A stretch of 14,588 bases of DNA from an uncultured Fusobacterium sp. Lineage in GTDB: Bacteria; Fusobacteriota; Fusobacteriia; Fusobacteriales; Fusobacteriaceae. Both the position numbers and the translations under genes were made by a program. Below, in pieces: positions 1 to 7,533 of the stretch. The stretch spans positions 1 to 14,588 of the forward strand of contig NZ_CAJKIS010000054.1 in the NCBI RefSeq assembly GCF_905200055.1, given 5' to 3'. The notes below the pieces were generated by a model. The model ran no database searches. It was not told where the DNA came from and was given only the letters and a program-made list of their open reading frames with translations. Position 1 is the first letter of the stretch; every line of letters begins with the position of its first letter.

Positions 1-223
1 CTGACGCTAAAAATTCCGACGTGTTTGAACGAAGTGAGTTTCGGAATTTTAGTCAAATGAGTGTTACTCTCTCTTTATTCTTTGACATGGAATTTAGCTG
101 ATATTTAAAAAAATAGAGATAACTAAAATTGATTAATTAGCATAAATACAAAGGAACTTTGCTGTAAACCTAGCGATGTGCTAGATAACTGAGCTAAGTT
201 AGATAAATTATAGTTTAATGTAA
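1..223. other. Non-coding stretch with several hairpins, window start
   Basis: No plausible gene was seen here. The left part (2-55) is a strong imperfect inverted repeat, listed separately. Further right three small dyads follow one another: CAAAG/CTTTG (149-161, loop 3), CTAGC/GCTAG (170-184, loop 5) and AACT/AGTT (187-200). A TTGACA lies at 82-87 on the plus strand but has no well-spaced TATAAT. The stretch lies beyond the terminator of the minus-strand aminopeptidase gene, so it may belong to the next, unseen transcription unit. What it encodes, if anything, is unknown. Confidence 0.5.
2..55. repeat. Imperfect inverted repeat (possible dispersed intergenic hairpin)
   Basis: The arms AAAATTCCGA (10-19) and TCGGAATTTT (41-50) are exact reverse complements. 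Outer bases TGAC (2-5) and GTCA (52-55) extend the stem after a small bulge. The loop holds GTTTGAACGAAGTGAGTT. From memory this loop resembles intergenic hairpins seen repeatedly in low-GC anaerobe genomes, but no copy number can be given from one window. It lacks a clean T-run, so it is not a typical intrinsic terminator. Confidence 0.55.
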
Positions 224-257
224 AAACTACACCTCATATTAATACAAGGTGTAGTTT
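224..257 (-). terminator. Intrinsic terminator of the glmS-aminopeptidase operon
   Basis: AAACTACACCT (224-234) pairs perfectly with AGGTGTAGTTT (247-257) over 11 bp with a 12-nt loop. Read on the minus strand, the stem is followed by TTACATT and starts only about 10 nt past the aminopeptidase stop codon. The T-run merges with the end of the stem. Confidence 0.8.
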
Positions 258-267
258 AGTTTGAATC

Positions 268-2040
268 TTAAATCTCTCTAGTATACTCTTTTAGCCACTC
301 TTTTTCTTCAGCTGTTAAATATGGAGATACTTTATCAAATACCATTTTATGATAACTATTCAAAAACTTTCTCTCATCTTTTTCTAACATCTCTGGAATA
401 ACACCATCTAAATCAAGTGGAGCATAAGTCATTGTTTCAAACTCCATAAATTGTCCAAAAACTGTTTTCTCAGCTTTTTTAACTATTAATTCATTTTCCA
501 ATCTAATTCCATGAGAATCTTCTATATATACACCAGGCTCATTTGTAACTGTCATTCCCTCTTCTAAAACTTGAGGATTAGTTTGGAATCTTATTCCTTG
601 TGGTCCTTCATGTACATTTAGTAAGAAACCTACTCCATGTCCAGTTCCACATTTATAATCTATTCCTCTTTCCCATACAGGTCTTCTAGCTAAAATATCT
701 AAGTTAGTTCCTCTAGCTCCATATAAGAATTTTACTTTAGAAAGTGATATCATACCTTTTAGAACTAAAGTAAAGTGCTCTTTTATCTCTTCTGGACACT
801 CTCCCAAAACAAATGTTCTAGTTATATCTGTTGTTCCATCTAAATATTGAGCTCCTGAATCTATAAGCAATAGATTTCTTGGATACAATTTACTATTTGA
901 TTTTTCATTTGCACTATAATGCATCATAGCAGCATTTGCTTCATAAGCAGATATAGTATTAAAACTAGGCTCTATATATAGTTTTTGTTCTTTTCTGTAC
1001 TCTTCTATTTTATCACTTACACTTATTTCACTCATTTCAAGTTTTCCAATATTAGTTTTTAACCAATACATAAATTTAGTTACTGCTACTCCATCTTTTA
1101 AGTGAGAATTTCTTAAATTTTCTAACTCTACTGGATTTTTACAAGCTTTCATCAATGTTGTTGGATTACTTCTATTTAAAATACTTCCTTTTATACTATT
1201 GCAGATTAGATAATTCACCTTATCATTATCTAAAAGTACTATCTCATTTTCACTATCTTTTACATCTTCATATACTTCAAAGTACCCTTTTATCTCAACA
1301 CCATTTTTTTCTAAATATTCTCTTACTTCATTATTTACTTTTTTGTCATCTATATAAAGAGTAACTTTATCTTTTGAAATAATTGAATATGCCAATGTAA
1401 CTGGATTATTTTTAATATCTCTTCCTCTTATATTAAATAACCAAGCTATATCATCTAAAGAAGTTAAAACATGTTTATCTGCCTTTAAAACTTCCATTTT
1501 TTCTCTCAATTTATTTAGTTTACTTTTAAAGCTTTCTCCAGCATATTTTTCATCTAATATAAAAACTTCTGTTATTGGTAAAGATGGTCTATCCTTCCAG
1601 ATTTCTCCTACCAAATCATATTTATCTTCTAACATTATATTTTTATTTCCAAATTCATTTTTTAGCTCAAATATAGTTTTCCCAGATATAACTTTACCAT
1701 CAAAACCTAAAGTTTCTTCATCTTTTAAATTTTGATTAATATATTCTGAATATGTTGGAACTCCCTCTTCTCCCATCTTAAAAAGAGTTATTCCACTACC
1801 TTGTAGTTGCTTTTCAGCTTGTATAAAATATCTTCCATCTGTCCATAGTCCAGCTTTATCCTTTGTTACTACAACTGTTCCTGCTGATCCTGTAAATCCT
1901 GAGATAAACTCTCTTGATTTAAAGTATTCTCCTACATACTCACTTTGATGATAATCAGATGATGGAATTAAATATATATCTATATTTCTCTCTCTCATCA
2001 AAGTTCTTAGTTGTTCAACTCTTTCAACTACAATATTCAA
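268..2040 (-). CDS. Xaa-Pro aminopeptidase (peptidase M24B, long aminopeptidase P1-like form)
   Basis: Cytoplasmic metallo-aminopeptidase that removes an N-terminal residue preceding proline. The 590-residue length fits the long three-domain form: two creatinase-like N domains (about 1-135 and 155-310), the pita-bread M24 domain (about 315-535) and a C-terminal extension. All five metal ligands are visible: Asp394 (IDSG), Asp405 (TTDITR), His468 (GTGHGVG), Glu501 (NEPG) and Glu515 (RLENE), plus His477 (NVHEGP); numbering is from the TTG start. An in-frame GTG at 2049 would add three residues, but it lies inside the Shine-Dalgarno AGGGGTGAT (2045-2053), which is ideally spaced for TTG at 2040. 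The gene lies 24 nt downstream of glmS, with no terminator between, and ends in its own terminator, so it should share the glmS transcript. No signal peptide. The family is certain; the exact peptide preference is inferred. Confidence 0.93.
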   Translation of the reverse strand: MNIVVERVEQLRTLMRERNIDIYLIPSSDYHQSEYVGEYFKSREFISGFTGSAGTVVVTKDKAGLWTDGRYFIQAEKQLQGSGITLFKMGEEGVPTYSEYINQNLKDEETLGFDGKVISGKTIFELKNEFGNKNIMLEDKYDLVGEIWKDRPSLPITEVFILDEKYAGESFKSKLNKLREKMEVLKADKHVLTSLDDIAWLFNIRGRDIKNNPVTLAYSIISKDKVTLYIDDKKVNNEVREYLEKNGVEIKGYFEVYEDVKDSENEIVLLDNDKVNYLICNSIKGSILNRSNPTTLMKACKNPVELENLRNSHLKDGVAVTKFMYWLKTNIGKLEMSEISVSDKIEEYRKEQKLYIEPSFNTISAYEANAAMMHYSANEKSNSKLYPRNLLLIDSGAQYLDGTTDITRTFVLGECPEEIKEHFTLVLKGMISLSKVKFLYGARGTNLDILARRPVWERGIDYKCGTGHGVGFLLNVHEGPQGIRFQTNPQVLEEGMTVTNEPGVYIEDSHGIRLENELIVKKAEKTVFGQFMEFETMTYAPLDLDGVIPEMLEKDERKFLNSYHKMVFDKVSPYLTAEEKEWLKEYTREI

Positions 2041-2064
2041 AAAAATCACCCCTATTTAATATAA

Positions 2065-3891
2065 TTATTCAACAGTAACTGATTTTGCTAAGTTTCTAGG
2101 TTTATCCACATCTAAACCTTTAGCTACTGCTGTATAGTATGCAAATAATTGAGCTGGAATCACTGCTAAAACTGGAGCTAAAAGATCATCAATATCACTA
2201 ATATATAATACCTTATCAGATACTTCTCTTATATCTTTATAGCTATTTTTAGTTATAGAAATAATATATGCTCCTCTTGCTTTTAATTCTTTTATATTAG
2301 ATACAATTTTTTCTATCATATTCTCTTGAGTAGCCACTACAACTACCATTGTCCCATTTTCTATTAAAGCAATTGTTCCATGTTTTAACTCTCCAGCTGG
2401 GAAAGCTTCAGTATGAATATAAGTTATCTCTTTCATTTTTAGAGAACCCTCTCTTGCTACTTTTTCATCAATACCTCTTCCTATATAAAAACCATTCTTT
2501 TTATCTTTTATAGTTTCAGCTATCCCTTTTATTTTTTCTTTTGAATTAAAAATTTCTTTTATTTTACCATTTAAACTGTGTGCTTTCAATATATAATTTT
2601 TATATTTGTCCTCTGTTATTCTATTAAGTTTTAATGCTATTTCTAATGATAACAGATAAAAAGTTATAACTTGTGCAGTATAAGCCTTTGTTGAAGCTAC
2701 TGAAATCTCTGGCCCAGCTAGTGTATAAATTACAACATCTGCTTCTCTCGATATAGTTGATCCCACTACATTAGTTATAGCTATTGTCTTTGCTCCCTTA
2801 GACTTTGCCAATCTTAATGCCATTAAAGTGTCTAATGTTTCTCCTGATTGACTTACAAAAATAACTACATTTCTTTCATCAATAATTGGATCACTATATC
2901 TATATTCAGATGCTATCTCTACATTTGATTTAAAATTAGCTATTTTTTTTAAATAATTAGCTCCTTGTAATCCTGTATAATAGGCTGTTCCACATGCTAT
3001 TATATCTATCTCTTGAACCTTACTAAAATCTATCTTCTCAAAAAGATCTGTAAGTTTCTCTTTACCATCCTCTTTTGTATAAAATTCTAGAGTCTTATTT
3101 ACCACTTCAGGTTGCTCCTCTATCTCTTTTAACATAAAGTGTGGATATCCATTTTTACTAGCTTGTTCCATATCCCATTGAATTTTATTTATACTTTTTT
3201 CAATTGAATTTAGATTTTTATCATAAACTCTAACTTTTTCTCTTTCTAAGATTGCTATTTCATCATTTTCAAGAAAAATAACATCTCTAGTATATTTTAA
3301 GATTGCTGGAACATCTGAGGCAATAAAATTACTATTTTTACCTATCCCTATAATCAATGGACTCTCTTTTCTTGTACACACTATTTTCTCTGGCTCTGCT
3401 TCATGGATTATTCCCAATGCATAGCTTCCCTTTAATCTATCCTTAACTTTTTTTATAGTTTCCAATAGATCTCCATTATAAAAATATGAAAAAAGTTGAG
3501 CAATTACCTCACTATCAGTATCAGATATAAATTTATATCCTTTCTCAATAAGTTCTAATTTTAAAGTTGAATAGTTTTCAATAATTCCATTATGAACTAT
3601 AGCTACTTTTCCATCACAACTACAATGAGGGTGTGAGTTAACGTCACTTGGAACTCCATGTGTTGCCCATCTAGTATGTCCTATCCCTATATTAGCAAAA
3701 TGTACCTTCTCTTTTAAAGAATCTTTTAAATTAGATAATTTTCCACTCTTCTTATCTACAAAGATTCTTCCCTCTTCTACAATTGCTAACCCAGCAGAAT
3801 CATAACCTCTATACTCAAGTTTGCTTAATCCATCTAAGATTACCTCTACTGCTTGTTGATCGTTACCTACATATCCTATTATTCCACACAT
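2065..3891 (-). CDS. glmS: Glutamine-fructose-6-phosphate aminotransferase (isomerizing), GlcN-6-P synthase
   Basis: Makes glucosamine-6-phosphate and glutamate from fructose-6-phosphate and glutamine, the first step to UDP-GlcNAc for peptidoglycan and lipopolysaccharide; cytoplasmic. The 608 residues match the usual family length. An N-terminal class II glutaminase domain starts with the nucleophile Cys2 (MCGIIGYVG) and has the glutamine-binding HTRWATHG (72-79). Two SIS sugar-isomerase domains follow (about 290-430 and 460-600) with SQSGET (347-352). Lys485, Glu488, His504 (ELKHG) and Lys603 in the closing KPRNLAKSVTVE match the catalytic residues known for the E. coli enzyme. The Shine-Dalgarno AGGAGG (3899-3904 region) precedes the ATG by about 7 nt. 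It is first in an operon with the aminopeptidase gene, and its leader carries a glmS ribozyme, so product feedback acts on the mRNA. Confidence 0.98.
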   Translation of the reverse strand: MCGIIGYVGNDQQAVEVILDGLSKLEYRGYDSAGLAIVEEGRIFVDKKSGKLSNLKDSLKEKVHFANIGIGHTRWATHGVPSDVNSHPHCSCDGKVAIVHNGIIENYSTLKLELIEKGYKFISDTDSEVIAQLFSYFYNGDLLETIKKVKDRLKGSYALGIIHEAEPEKIVCTRKESPLIIGIGKNSNFIASDVPAILKYTRDVIFLENDEIAILEREKVRVYDKNLNSIEKSINKIQWDMEQASKNGYPHFMLKEIEEQPEVVNKTLEFYTKEDGKEKLTDLFEKIDFSKVQEIDIIACGTAYYTGLQGANYLKKIANFKSNVEIASEYRYSDPIIDERNVVIFVSQSGETLDTLMALRLAKSKGAKTIAITNVVGSTISREADVVIYTLAGPEISVASTKAYTAQVITFYLLSLEIALKLNRITEDKYKNYILKAHSLNGKIKEIFNSKEKIKGIAETIKDKKNGFYIGRGIDEKVAREGSLKMKEITYIHTEAFPAGELKHGTIALIENGTMVVVVATQENMIEKIVSNIKELKARGAYIISITKNSYKDIREVSDKVLYISDIDDLLAPVLAVIPAQLFAYYTAVAKGLDVDKPRNLAKSVTVE

Positions 3892-3937
3892 ATGTATTCC
3901 TCCTATTTATATTTAATTTTAAATGTTCATAGGAGAT

Positions 3938-4074
3938 TTGTTACAGTTGCTCCTTTGTAATAGAAGTCACCTTCTATCTTTACTAGCAACGGTTGTAACC
4001 ACCTCTGAGAAACCCGCCGAATTTTCGAATATCTCAGTCCTCGTCAACTTTATTAAAAATAAAGTTCTGGCGCT
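3938..4074 (-). ncRNA. glmS ribozyme (GlcN-6-P-activated self-cleaving riboswitch)
   Basis: On the minus strand the glmS leader contains the hallmark core AGCGCCAGAACT (4074-4063), then a P1 hairpin AACTTTAT/ATAAAGTT, then AGTTGACGAGGA, a P2 stem CTGAGA/TCTCAG enclosing TCGGCGGG, an AACCG segment in the P3 region, the P4 hairpin AGAAG-GTGA-CTTCT, and a P4.1 stem TTACA/TGTAA. These elements follow the order of the known class. By homology, cleavage falls between A4074 and G4073, about 20 nt from the predicted transcript start. In known members bound GlcN-6-P acts as coenzyme, and cleavage destabilises the mRNA, lowering GlmS when product is plentiful. The 3' boundary is approximate. P3 looks short compared with Bacillus examples. 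Confidence 0.95.
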
Positions 4075-4100
4075 TGTCTTATATAAAATCTCCGTTCATT

Positions 4101-4128
4101 ATTATATCATAAAAAAAAGGTTGGTCAA
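4101..4128 (-). promoter_or_regulatory. Sigma-70-type promoter of glmS
   Basis: Minus strand: -35 TTGACC (4128-4123), 16-nt spacer, -10 TATAAT (4106-4101). Predicted start near 4094, about 20 nt before the ribozyme cleavage site. The -35 hexamer lies in the second arm of the etfA terminator and the T-run is the spacer. Confidence 0.85.
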
Positions 4129-4149
4129 TAAAAAATATTAACCAACCTT
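4111..4149 (-). terminator. Intrinsic terminator of the bcd-etfB-etfA operon
   Basis: ACCAACCTT (4141-4149) pairs exactly with AAGGTTGGT (4117-4125); the inner bases AATA/TATT can extend the stem past one mismatch. On the minus strand the stem runs straight into an eight-T tract (4118-4111). It starts 33 nt beyond the etfA stop codon and overlaps the glmS promoter. Confidence 0.88.
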
Positions 4150-4182
4150 ATAACTTATAATTTATTCAATTTTAAATTTAGA

Positions 4183-5193
4183 TTATTTTCCAGCTTTTGC
4201 TTTTTTTAATTCTTCAGCTAGTAATGGAGCTATTTTGTTAGCGTCTCCTACGATTCCTAGGTCTGCAACATCAAATATAGCTGCATCTTTATCTTTATTG
4301 ATAGCTACGATATATTCAGATTCTTCCATACCTGCAACGTGTTGGATAGCTCCTGAAATTCCACATGCGAAATAGATATCAGGTCTAACTGTTTTACCAG
4401 TTTGTCCAACTTGTCTATCGTGATCAATGTATCCAGCATCTACAGCTGCTCTTGAAGCAGAAACTGTTGCTCCAATTTCTTTTGCTACTGATTCTAGAGC
4501 TGCGAAGTTTTCAGCAGAACCGATTCCTCTTCCTCCAGAAACTAGTATTTTAGCTTCAGAAATATCTACTTTATTAGCAGTTTCTTTAACTACTTTAACG
4601 ATTTTTACTTTCATTTTAGAAGTATCTAGAGTTACAGGGAATTTTTCGATTTCTCCTACTCTTCCTTCTTCTCTAGGAGCTTTTTGCATAACTCCAGGTC
4701 TTACTGTTGACATTTGAGGTCTGTGATCTGGACAAACGATTGTTGCCATTAAGTTTCCTCCAAATGCAGGTCTTGTCATTTCTAGTCCTTTAGTTTCTTC
4801 AGAAATTTCAAGTTTTGTACAGTCAGCTGTAAGTCCAGTTTTCATTCTTGAAGATACTCTTGGTGCTAGGTCTCTTCCTAAAGTAGTTGCTCCGAAAAGA
4901 ACTATTTCAGGTTTTTTAGCATCTATTATAGCTTTAAATACTTGTGCATAAGCTTCAGTATCATAGTTTTCTAATCTAGCTTGATCTACAACTATTACTT
5001 TGTCAGCTCCATATTCAACAAGAGTTTTAGCTAATCCTTCAACATTATATCCTATTAAAGCTGCTGTTACTGGTACATCTAATTTAGCTGCTAATTCTTT
5101 AGCTTTTCCGATTAGTTCTAAACCTACGTTTTGAACTACCCCATCTCTTTGTTCTGCAAATACTAATATTCCTTTATAATCATTTAAATTCAT
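4183..5193 (-). CDS. etfA: Electron transfer flavoprotein, alpha subunit
   Basis: Alpha subunit of the soluble EtfAB heterodimer; carries the FAD that hands electrons to the acyl-CoA dehydrogenase. The 336 residues comprise an N-terminal Etf fold (about 1-195) and the C-terminal FAD-binding domain with SGGRGIGS (219-226), QVGQTGKTVRPD (261-272), FACGISGAIQH (275-285), INKD (298-301) and GIVGD (313-317). There is no fused ferredoxin domain, unlike some clostridial EtfA proteins. It starts at ATG with a strong Shine-Dalgarno AAGGAGAT. It is the last gene of the bcd-etfB-etfA operon, 32 nt after etfB, followed by an intrinsic terminator. The pairing with bcd and the sequence type of EtfB suggest the bifurcating group; this is inference from family knowledge. 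Confidence 0.96.
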   Translation of the reverse strand: MNLNDYKGILVFAEQRDGVVQNVGLELIGKAKELAAKLDVPVTAALIGYNVEGLAKTLVEYGADKVIVVDQARLENYDTEAYAQVFKAIIDAKKPEIVLFGATTLGRDLAPRVSSRMKTGLTADCTKLEISEETKGLEMTRPAFGGNLMATIVCPDHRPQMSTVRPGVMQKAPREEGRVGEIEKFPVTLDTSKMKVKIVKVVKETANKVDISEAKILVSGGRGIGSAENFAALESVAKEIGATVSASRAAVDAGYIDHDRQVGQTGKTVRPDIYFACGISGAIQHVAGMEESEYIVAINKDKDAAIFDVADLGIVGDANKIAPLLAEELKKAKAGK

Positions 5194-5225
5194 TATCTTA
5201 TCTCCTTTGTCTTAAGGTTCATTTG

Positions 5226-6014
5226 TTAAATAACAAATTTTTCTTTTAATTTTTCTATAATTAAATTAACTGCTGCTTTTGTATCAAGATCATCAAATAC
5301 TTTACCAGCTTGTTTAGCTCCTTTAGTAAATGATTTTTTAACTTTTGTAGGTGATCCTGCAAGTCCAATAACTGCTGGATCAACTGTGATACTGTCAAAG
5401 TTCCAAGTTTCAACTGGTTTATCAAAAGCTTCTACAATTCCTTTAACTCTCATGTATCTAGGTTGGTTAGCTTCTGAAAGTACAGTGATTAAAGCAGGAA
5501 GTTGAACATTTACTAGATAATATCCATCTTCTACAGCTCTTTCAATTGTTAATGAATTATCTTCTTTATTATATTGCATATTTTTTACATAAGATACTTG
5601 AGGTAATCCTAAGTGTTCAGCTATTTGTGGACCTACTTGTGCAGTATCTCCGTCAATTGCTTGTCTTCCAGCGATGATTAAGTCAGCTTCTATATTTCTT
5701 AAAGCTGCTGCGATTGTATTAGAAGTAGCTAGAGTATCTGCTCCTCCAAATTTTCTATCTGTTAAAAGAATAGCTCTGTCTACACCCATTGCGTAAGCTT
5801 CTCTTAAGATTGCTTCTGCTTGAGGTGGTCCCATTGTGATAACTGTTACGTGAGCTCCATATTGATCTTTTAATCTTAAAGCTTCTTCTAATCCAGCTTT
5901 ATCATCTGGGTTCATGATACTAGGAACTCCATCTCTGATTAGTGTTCCTTTTACTGGATCTAATTTTATCTCAGTTGTATCTGGAACTTGTTTTATACAA
6001 ACTACTATTTTCAT
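5226..6014 (-). CDS. etfB: Electron transfer flavoprotein, beta subunit (bifurcating type likely)
   Basis: Beta subunit of EtfAB. The 262 residues start MKIVVCIKQVPDT and show the nucleotide-binding GGADTLATS (90-98) and GRQAIDGDTAQVG (116-128), which in characterised bifurcating Etfs line the beta-FAD and NADH site. From memory the chain closely resembles Acidaminococcus fermentans EtfB throughout, including the C-terminal AGSPT...KSFT and FDD segments. In that family NADH reduces the beta-FAD, which splits the electron pair: one to ferredoxin or flavodoxin, one via the alpha subunit to crotonyl-CoA on Bcd. Shine-Dalgarno GGAGG lies a few bases before the ATG. The gene lies 61 nt after bcd and 32 nt before etfA. 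The bifurcating role is inferred from resemblance, not shown here. Confidence 0.96.
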   Translation of the reverse strand: MKIVVCIKQVPDTTEIKLDPVKGTLIRDGVPSIMNPDDKAGLEEALRLKDQYGAHVTVITMGPPQAEAILREAYAMGVDRAILLTDRKFGGADTLATSNTIAAALRNIEADLIIAGRQAIDGDTAQVGPQIAEHLGLPQVSYVKNMQYNKEDNSLTIERAVEDGYYLVNVQLPALITVLSEANQPRYMRVKGIVEAFDKPVETWNFDSITVDPAVIGLAGSPTKVKKSFTKGAKQAGKVFDDLDTKAAVNLIIEKLKEKFVI

Positions 6015-6075
6015 CTTCCATCCTCCATATATTAATTCATATACTCAATTTTTCGCTATTAGTTATTATTTTTAA

Positions 6076-7221
6076 TTATTTTAAAAGATTTCCTGCTATT
6101 ACCATTCTTTGAACTTCTGAAGTTCCTTCATAGATTTCAGTGATCTTAGCATCTCTCATCATTCTTTCTACTGGATATTCTCTAGTGTATCCATATCCTC
6201 CGTGTAGTTGAACAGCTTTAGTTGTTACTTCCATAGCTGTTTCAGCTGCAAATAGTTTTGCTCTAGCTGCATCTACAGTATAAGGAAGGTTGTTGCTTTC
6301 TCTCCATGCTGCTTTGTAAACTAGAAGTCTAGCTGCTTCTACTTTTACTTCTAAGTCAGCTAATTGGAATTGAGTGTTTTGGAATTTAGCAATAGCTCTT
6401 CCAAATTGTTTTCTTTCTTTTACGTAGTTTACAGTTTCATCTAAAGCACCTTGGGCAATTCCTAATGCTTGAGAAGCGATTCCTATTCTTCCTCCGTCAA
6501 GAGTCATCATAGCAATTTTAAATCCTTTTCCTAATTCTCCTAATAGGTTTTCTTTTGGAAGTCTTACATTTTCAAATATTAATTCACAAGTTGAAGAACC
6601 TTTAATTCCAAGTTTCTTTTCTTTTTTACCAATAGTAAATCCTGGAGTTCCAGCTTCAATTATGAAAGATGAAATTCCTTTTAATCCTTTTGATTTATCA
6701 GTCATTGCAAATATTACATATACATCTGCATATCCAGCATTTGTTATGAATATTTTTGATCCATTAATTATCCATTCGTTAGTTGCTTCATCTAAAACAG
6801 CAGTAGTTTGTTGTCCAGCAGCATCTGTACCTGCGTTTGGTTCAGTTAATCCAAATGCTCCAATCCATTCTCCACTTGCTAATTTTGGAATATATTTTTG
6901 TTTTTGAGCTTCAGTACCAAATTTAAGTATTGGCCAAGTTCCTAGTGAAGTGTGTGCAGAAACAATAACTCCTGTAGTTGCACAAACTCTAGAAAGTTCT
7001 TCTACAGCCATAGCATACATTACGTTGTCTCCACCTGCTCCTCCATATTCTTTTGGAATAGGAATTCCCATTAACCCAATTTCAGCCATTTTTTTAACAG
7101 TTTCTACTGGGAATCTTTCTTCTTCGTCTACTTCAGCAGCTAAAGGTTTTACCTCATTTTCAGCAAATTCTCTTATCATTTGTCTGAAAAGTTCATGTGT
7201 CTTAGGTATATTAAATTCCAT
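6076..7221 (-). CDS. bcd: Short-chain acyl-CoA dehydrogenase, probably butyryl-CoA dehydrogenase
   Basis: FAD flavoenzyme that interconverts crotonyl-CoA and butyryl-CoA; with EtfAB it makes the penultimate step of butyrate formation. The 381 residues give the full three-domain fold: helical N domain, middle beta domain with AFGLTEPNAGTDA (122-134), and C-terminal helical domain with ERKQFGRAIAKFQ (269-281) and QLHGGYGYTREYPVER (338-353). The catalytic base is Glu365 in IYEGTSEVQR, the position typical of short-chain enzymes. A strong Shine-Dalgarno AGGAGG (7231-7236) precedes the ATG. It leads the bcd-etfB-etfA operon. The usual partners for crotonase, 3-hydroxybutyryl-CoA dehydrogenase and thiolase are not in this window. 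Substrate length is inferred from family and neighbours; another short-chain acyl-CoA remains possible. Confidence 0.93.
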   Translation of the reverse strand: MEFNIPKTHELFRQMIREFAENEVKPLAAEVDEEERFPVETVKKMAEIGLMGIPIPKEYGGAGGDNVMYAMAVEELSRVCATTGVIVSAHTSLGTWPILKFGTEAQKQKYIPKLASGEWIGAFGLTEPNAGTDAAGQQTTAVLDEATNEWIINGSKIFITNAGYADVYVIFAMTDKSKGLKGISSFIIEAGTPGFTIGKKEKKLGIKGSSTCELIFENVRLPKENLLGELGKGFKIAMMTLDGGRIGIASQALGIAQGALDETVNYVKERKQFGRAIAKFQNTQFQLADLEVKVEAARLLVYKAAWRESNNLPYTVDAARAKLFAAETAMEVTTKAVQLHGGYGYTREYPVERMMRDAKITEIYEGTSEVQRMVIAGNLLK

Positions 7222-7533
7222 TATCTTAATCCTCCTACTAGTTATTGTTAACTTTTTTTATTTTTCTTGACCTTTTAAGACGTGTGTCTACTTTAGGATT
7301 TACTTTGATCTTTGAAACTTATGCTTACAACTTTATAAACACTAAACTCCCTCTTTGAAAATCCTCTAATAACTTTTGAATATCTCTTATTGATATTCTT
7401 TTTGACATGAATTACTATAGTTTTTATTTGTCTAAACTACAAATAATTTTTTGGATATCTTTTATTACTTTTATTATTCTTTGCTCTTAAAAAATAATTG
7501 CTAAAAAATAATGATTTTTTGTAATACACTATT

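Noticed and set aside
187..196. tRNA-like motif TAGCTCAGTT on the minus strand
   Set aside because: The decamer matches a tRNA D-arm, but the D-stem does not close (GCTC with GCAC), and no T-arm or acceptor stem is found around it.
1155..1364. Plus-strand open frame inside the aminopeptidase gene
   Set aside because: Shadow of a conserved minus-strand gene; its Leu/His/Tyr-rich composition is the reverse complement of Lys/Glu/Asn-rich coding sequence.
3923..4141. 72-codon open frame on the plus strand upstream of glmS
   Set aside because: It lies antisense to the glmS ribozyme and promoter, has no Shine-Dalgarno, and its composition is explained by the conserved RNA on the other strand.
4427..4717. 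Plus-strand open frame inside etfA
   Set aside because: Fully covered by conserved etfA sequence on the other strand; no Shine-Dalgarno.
7245..7252. Possible Rex half-site TTGTTAAC near the bcd start
   Set aside because: Only one half is present; the second inverted half at the required spacing is missing.
6662..7270. Two plus-strand open frames antisense to bcd (6662-6907 and 6950-7270)
   Set aside because: Both lie opposite conserved bcd coding sequence and resemble no known protein.
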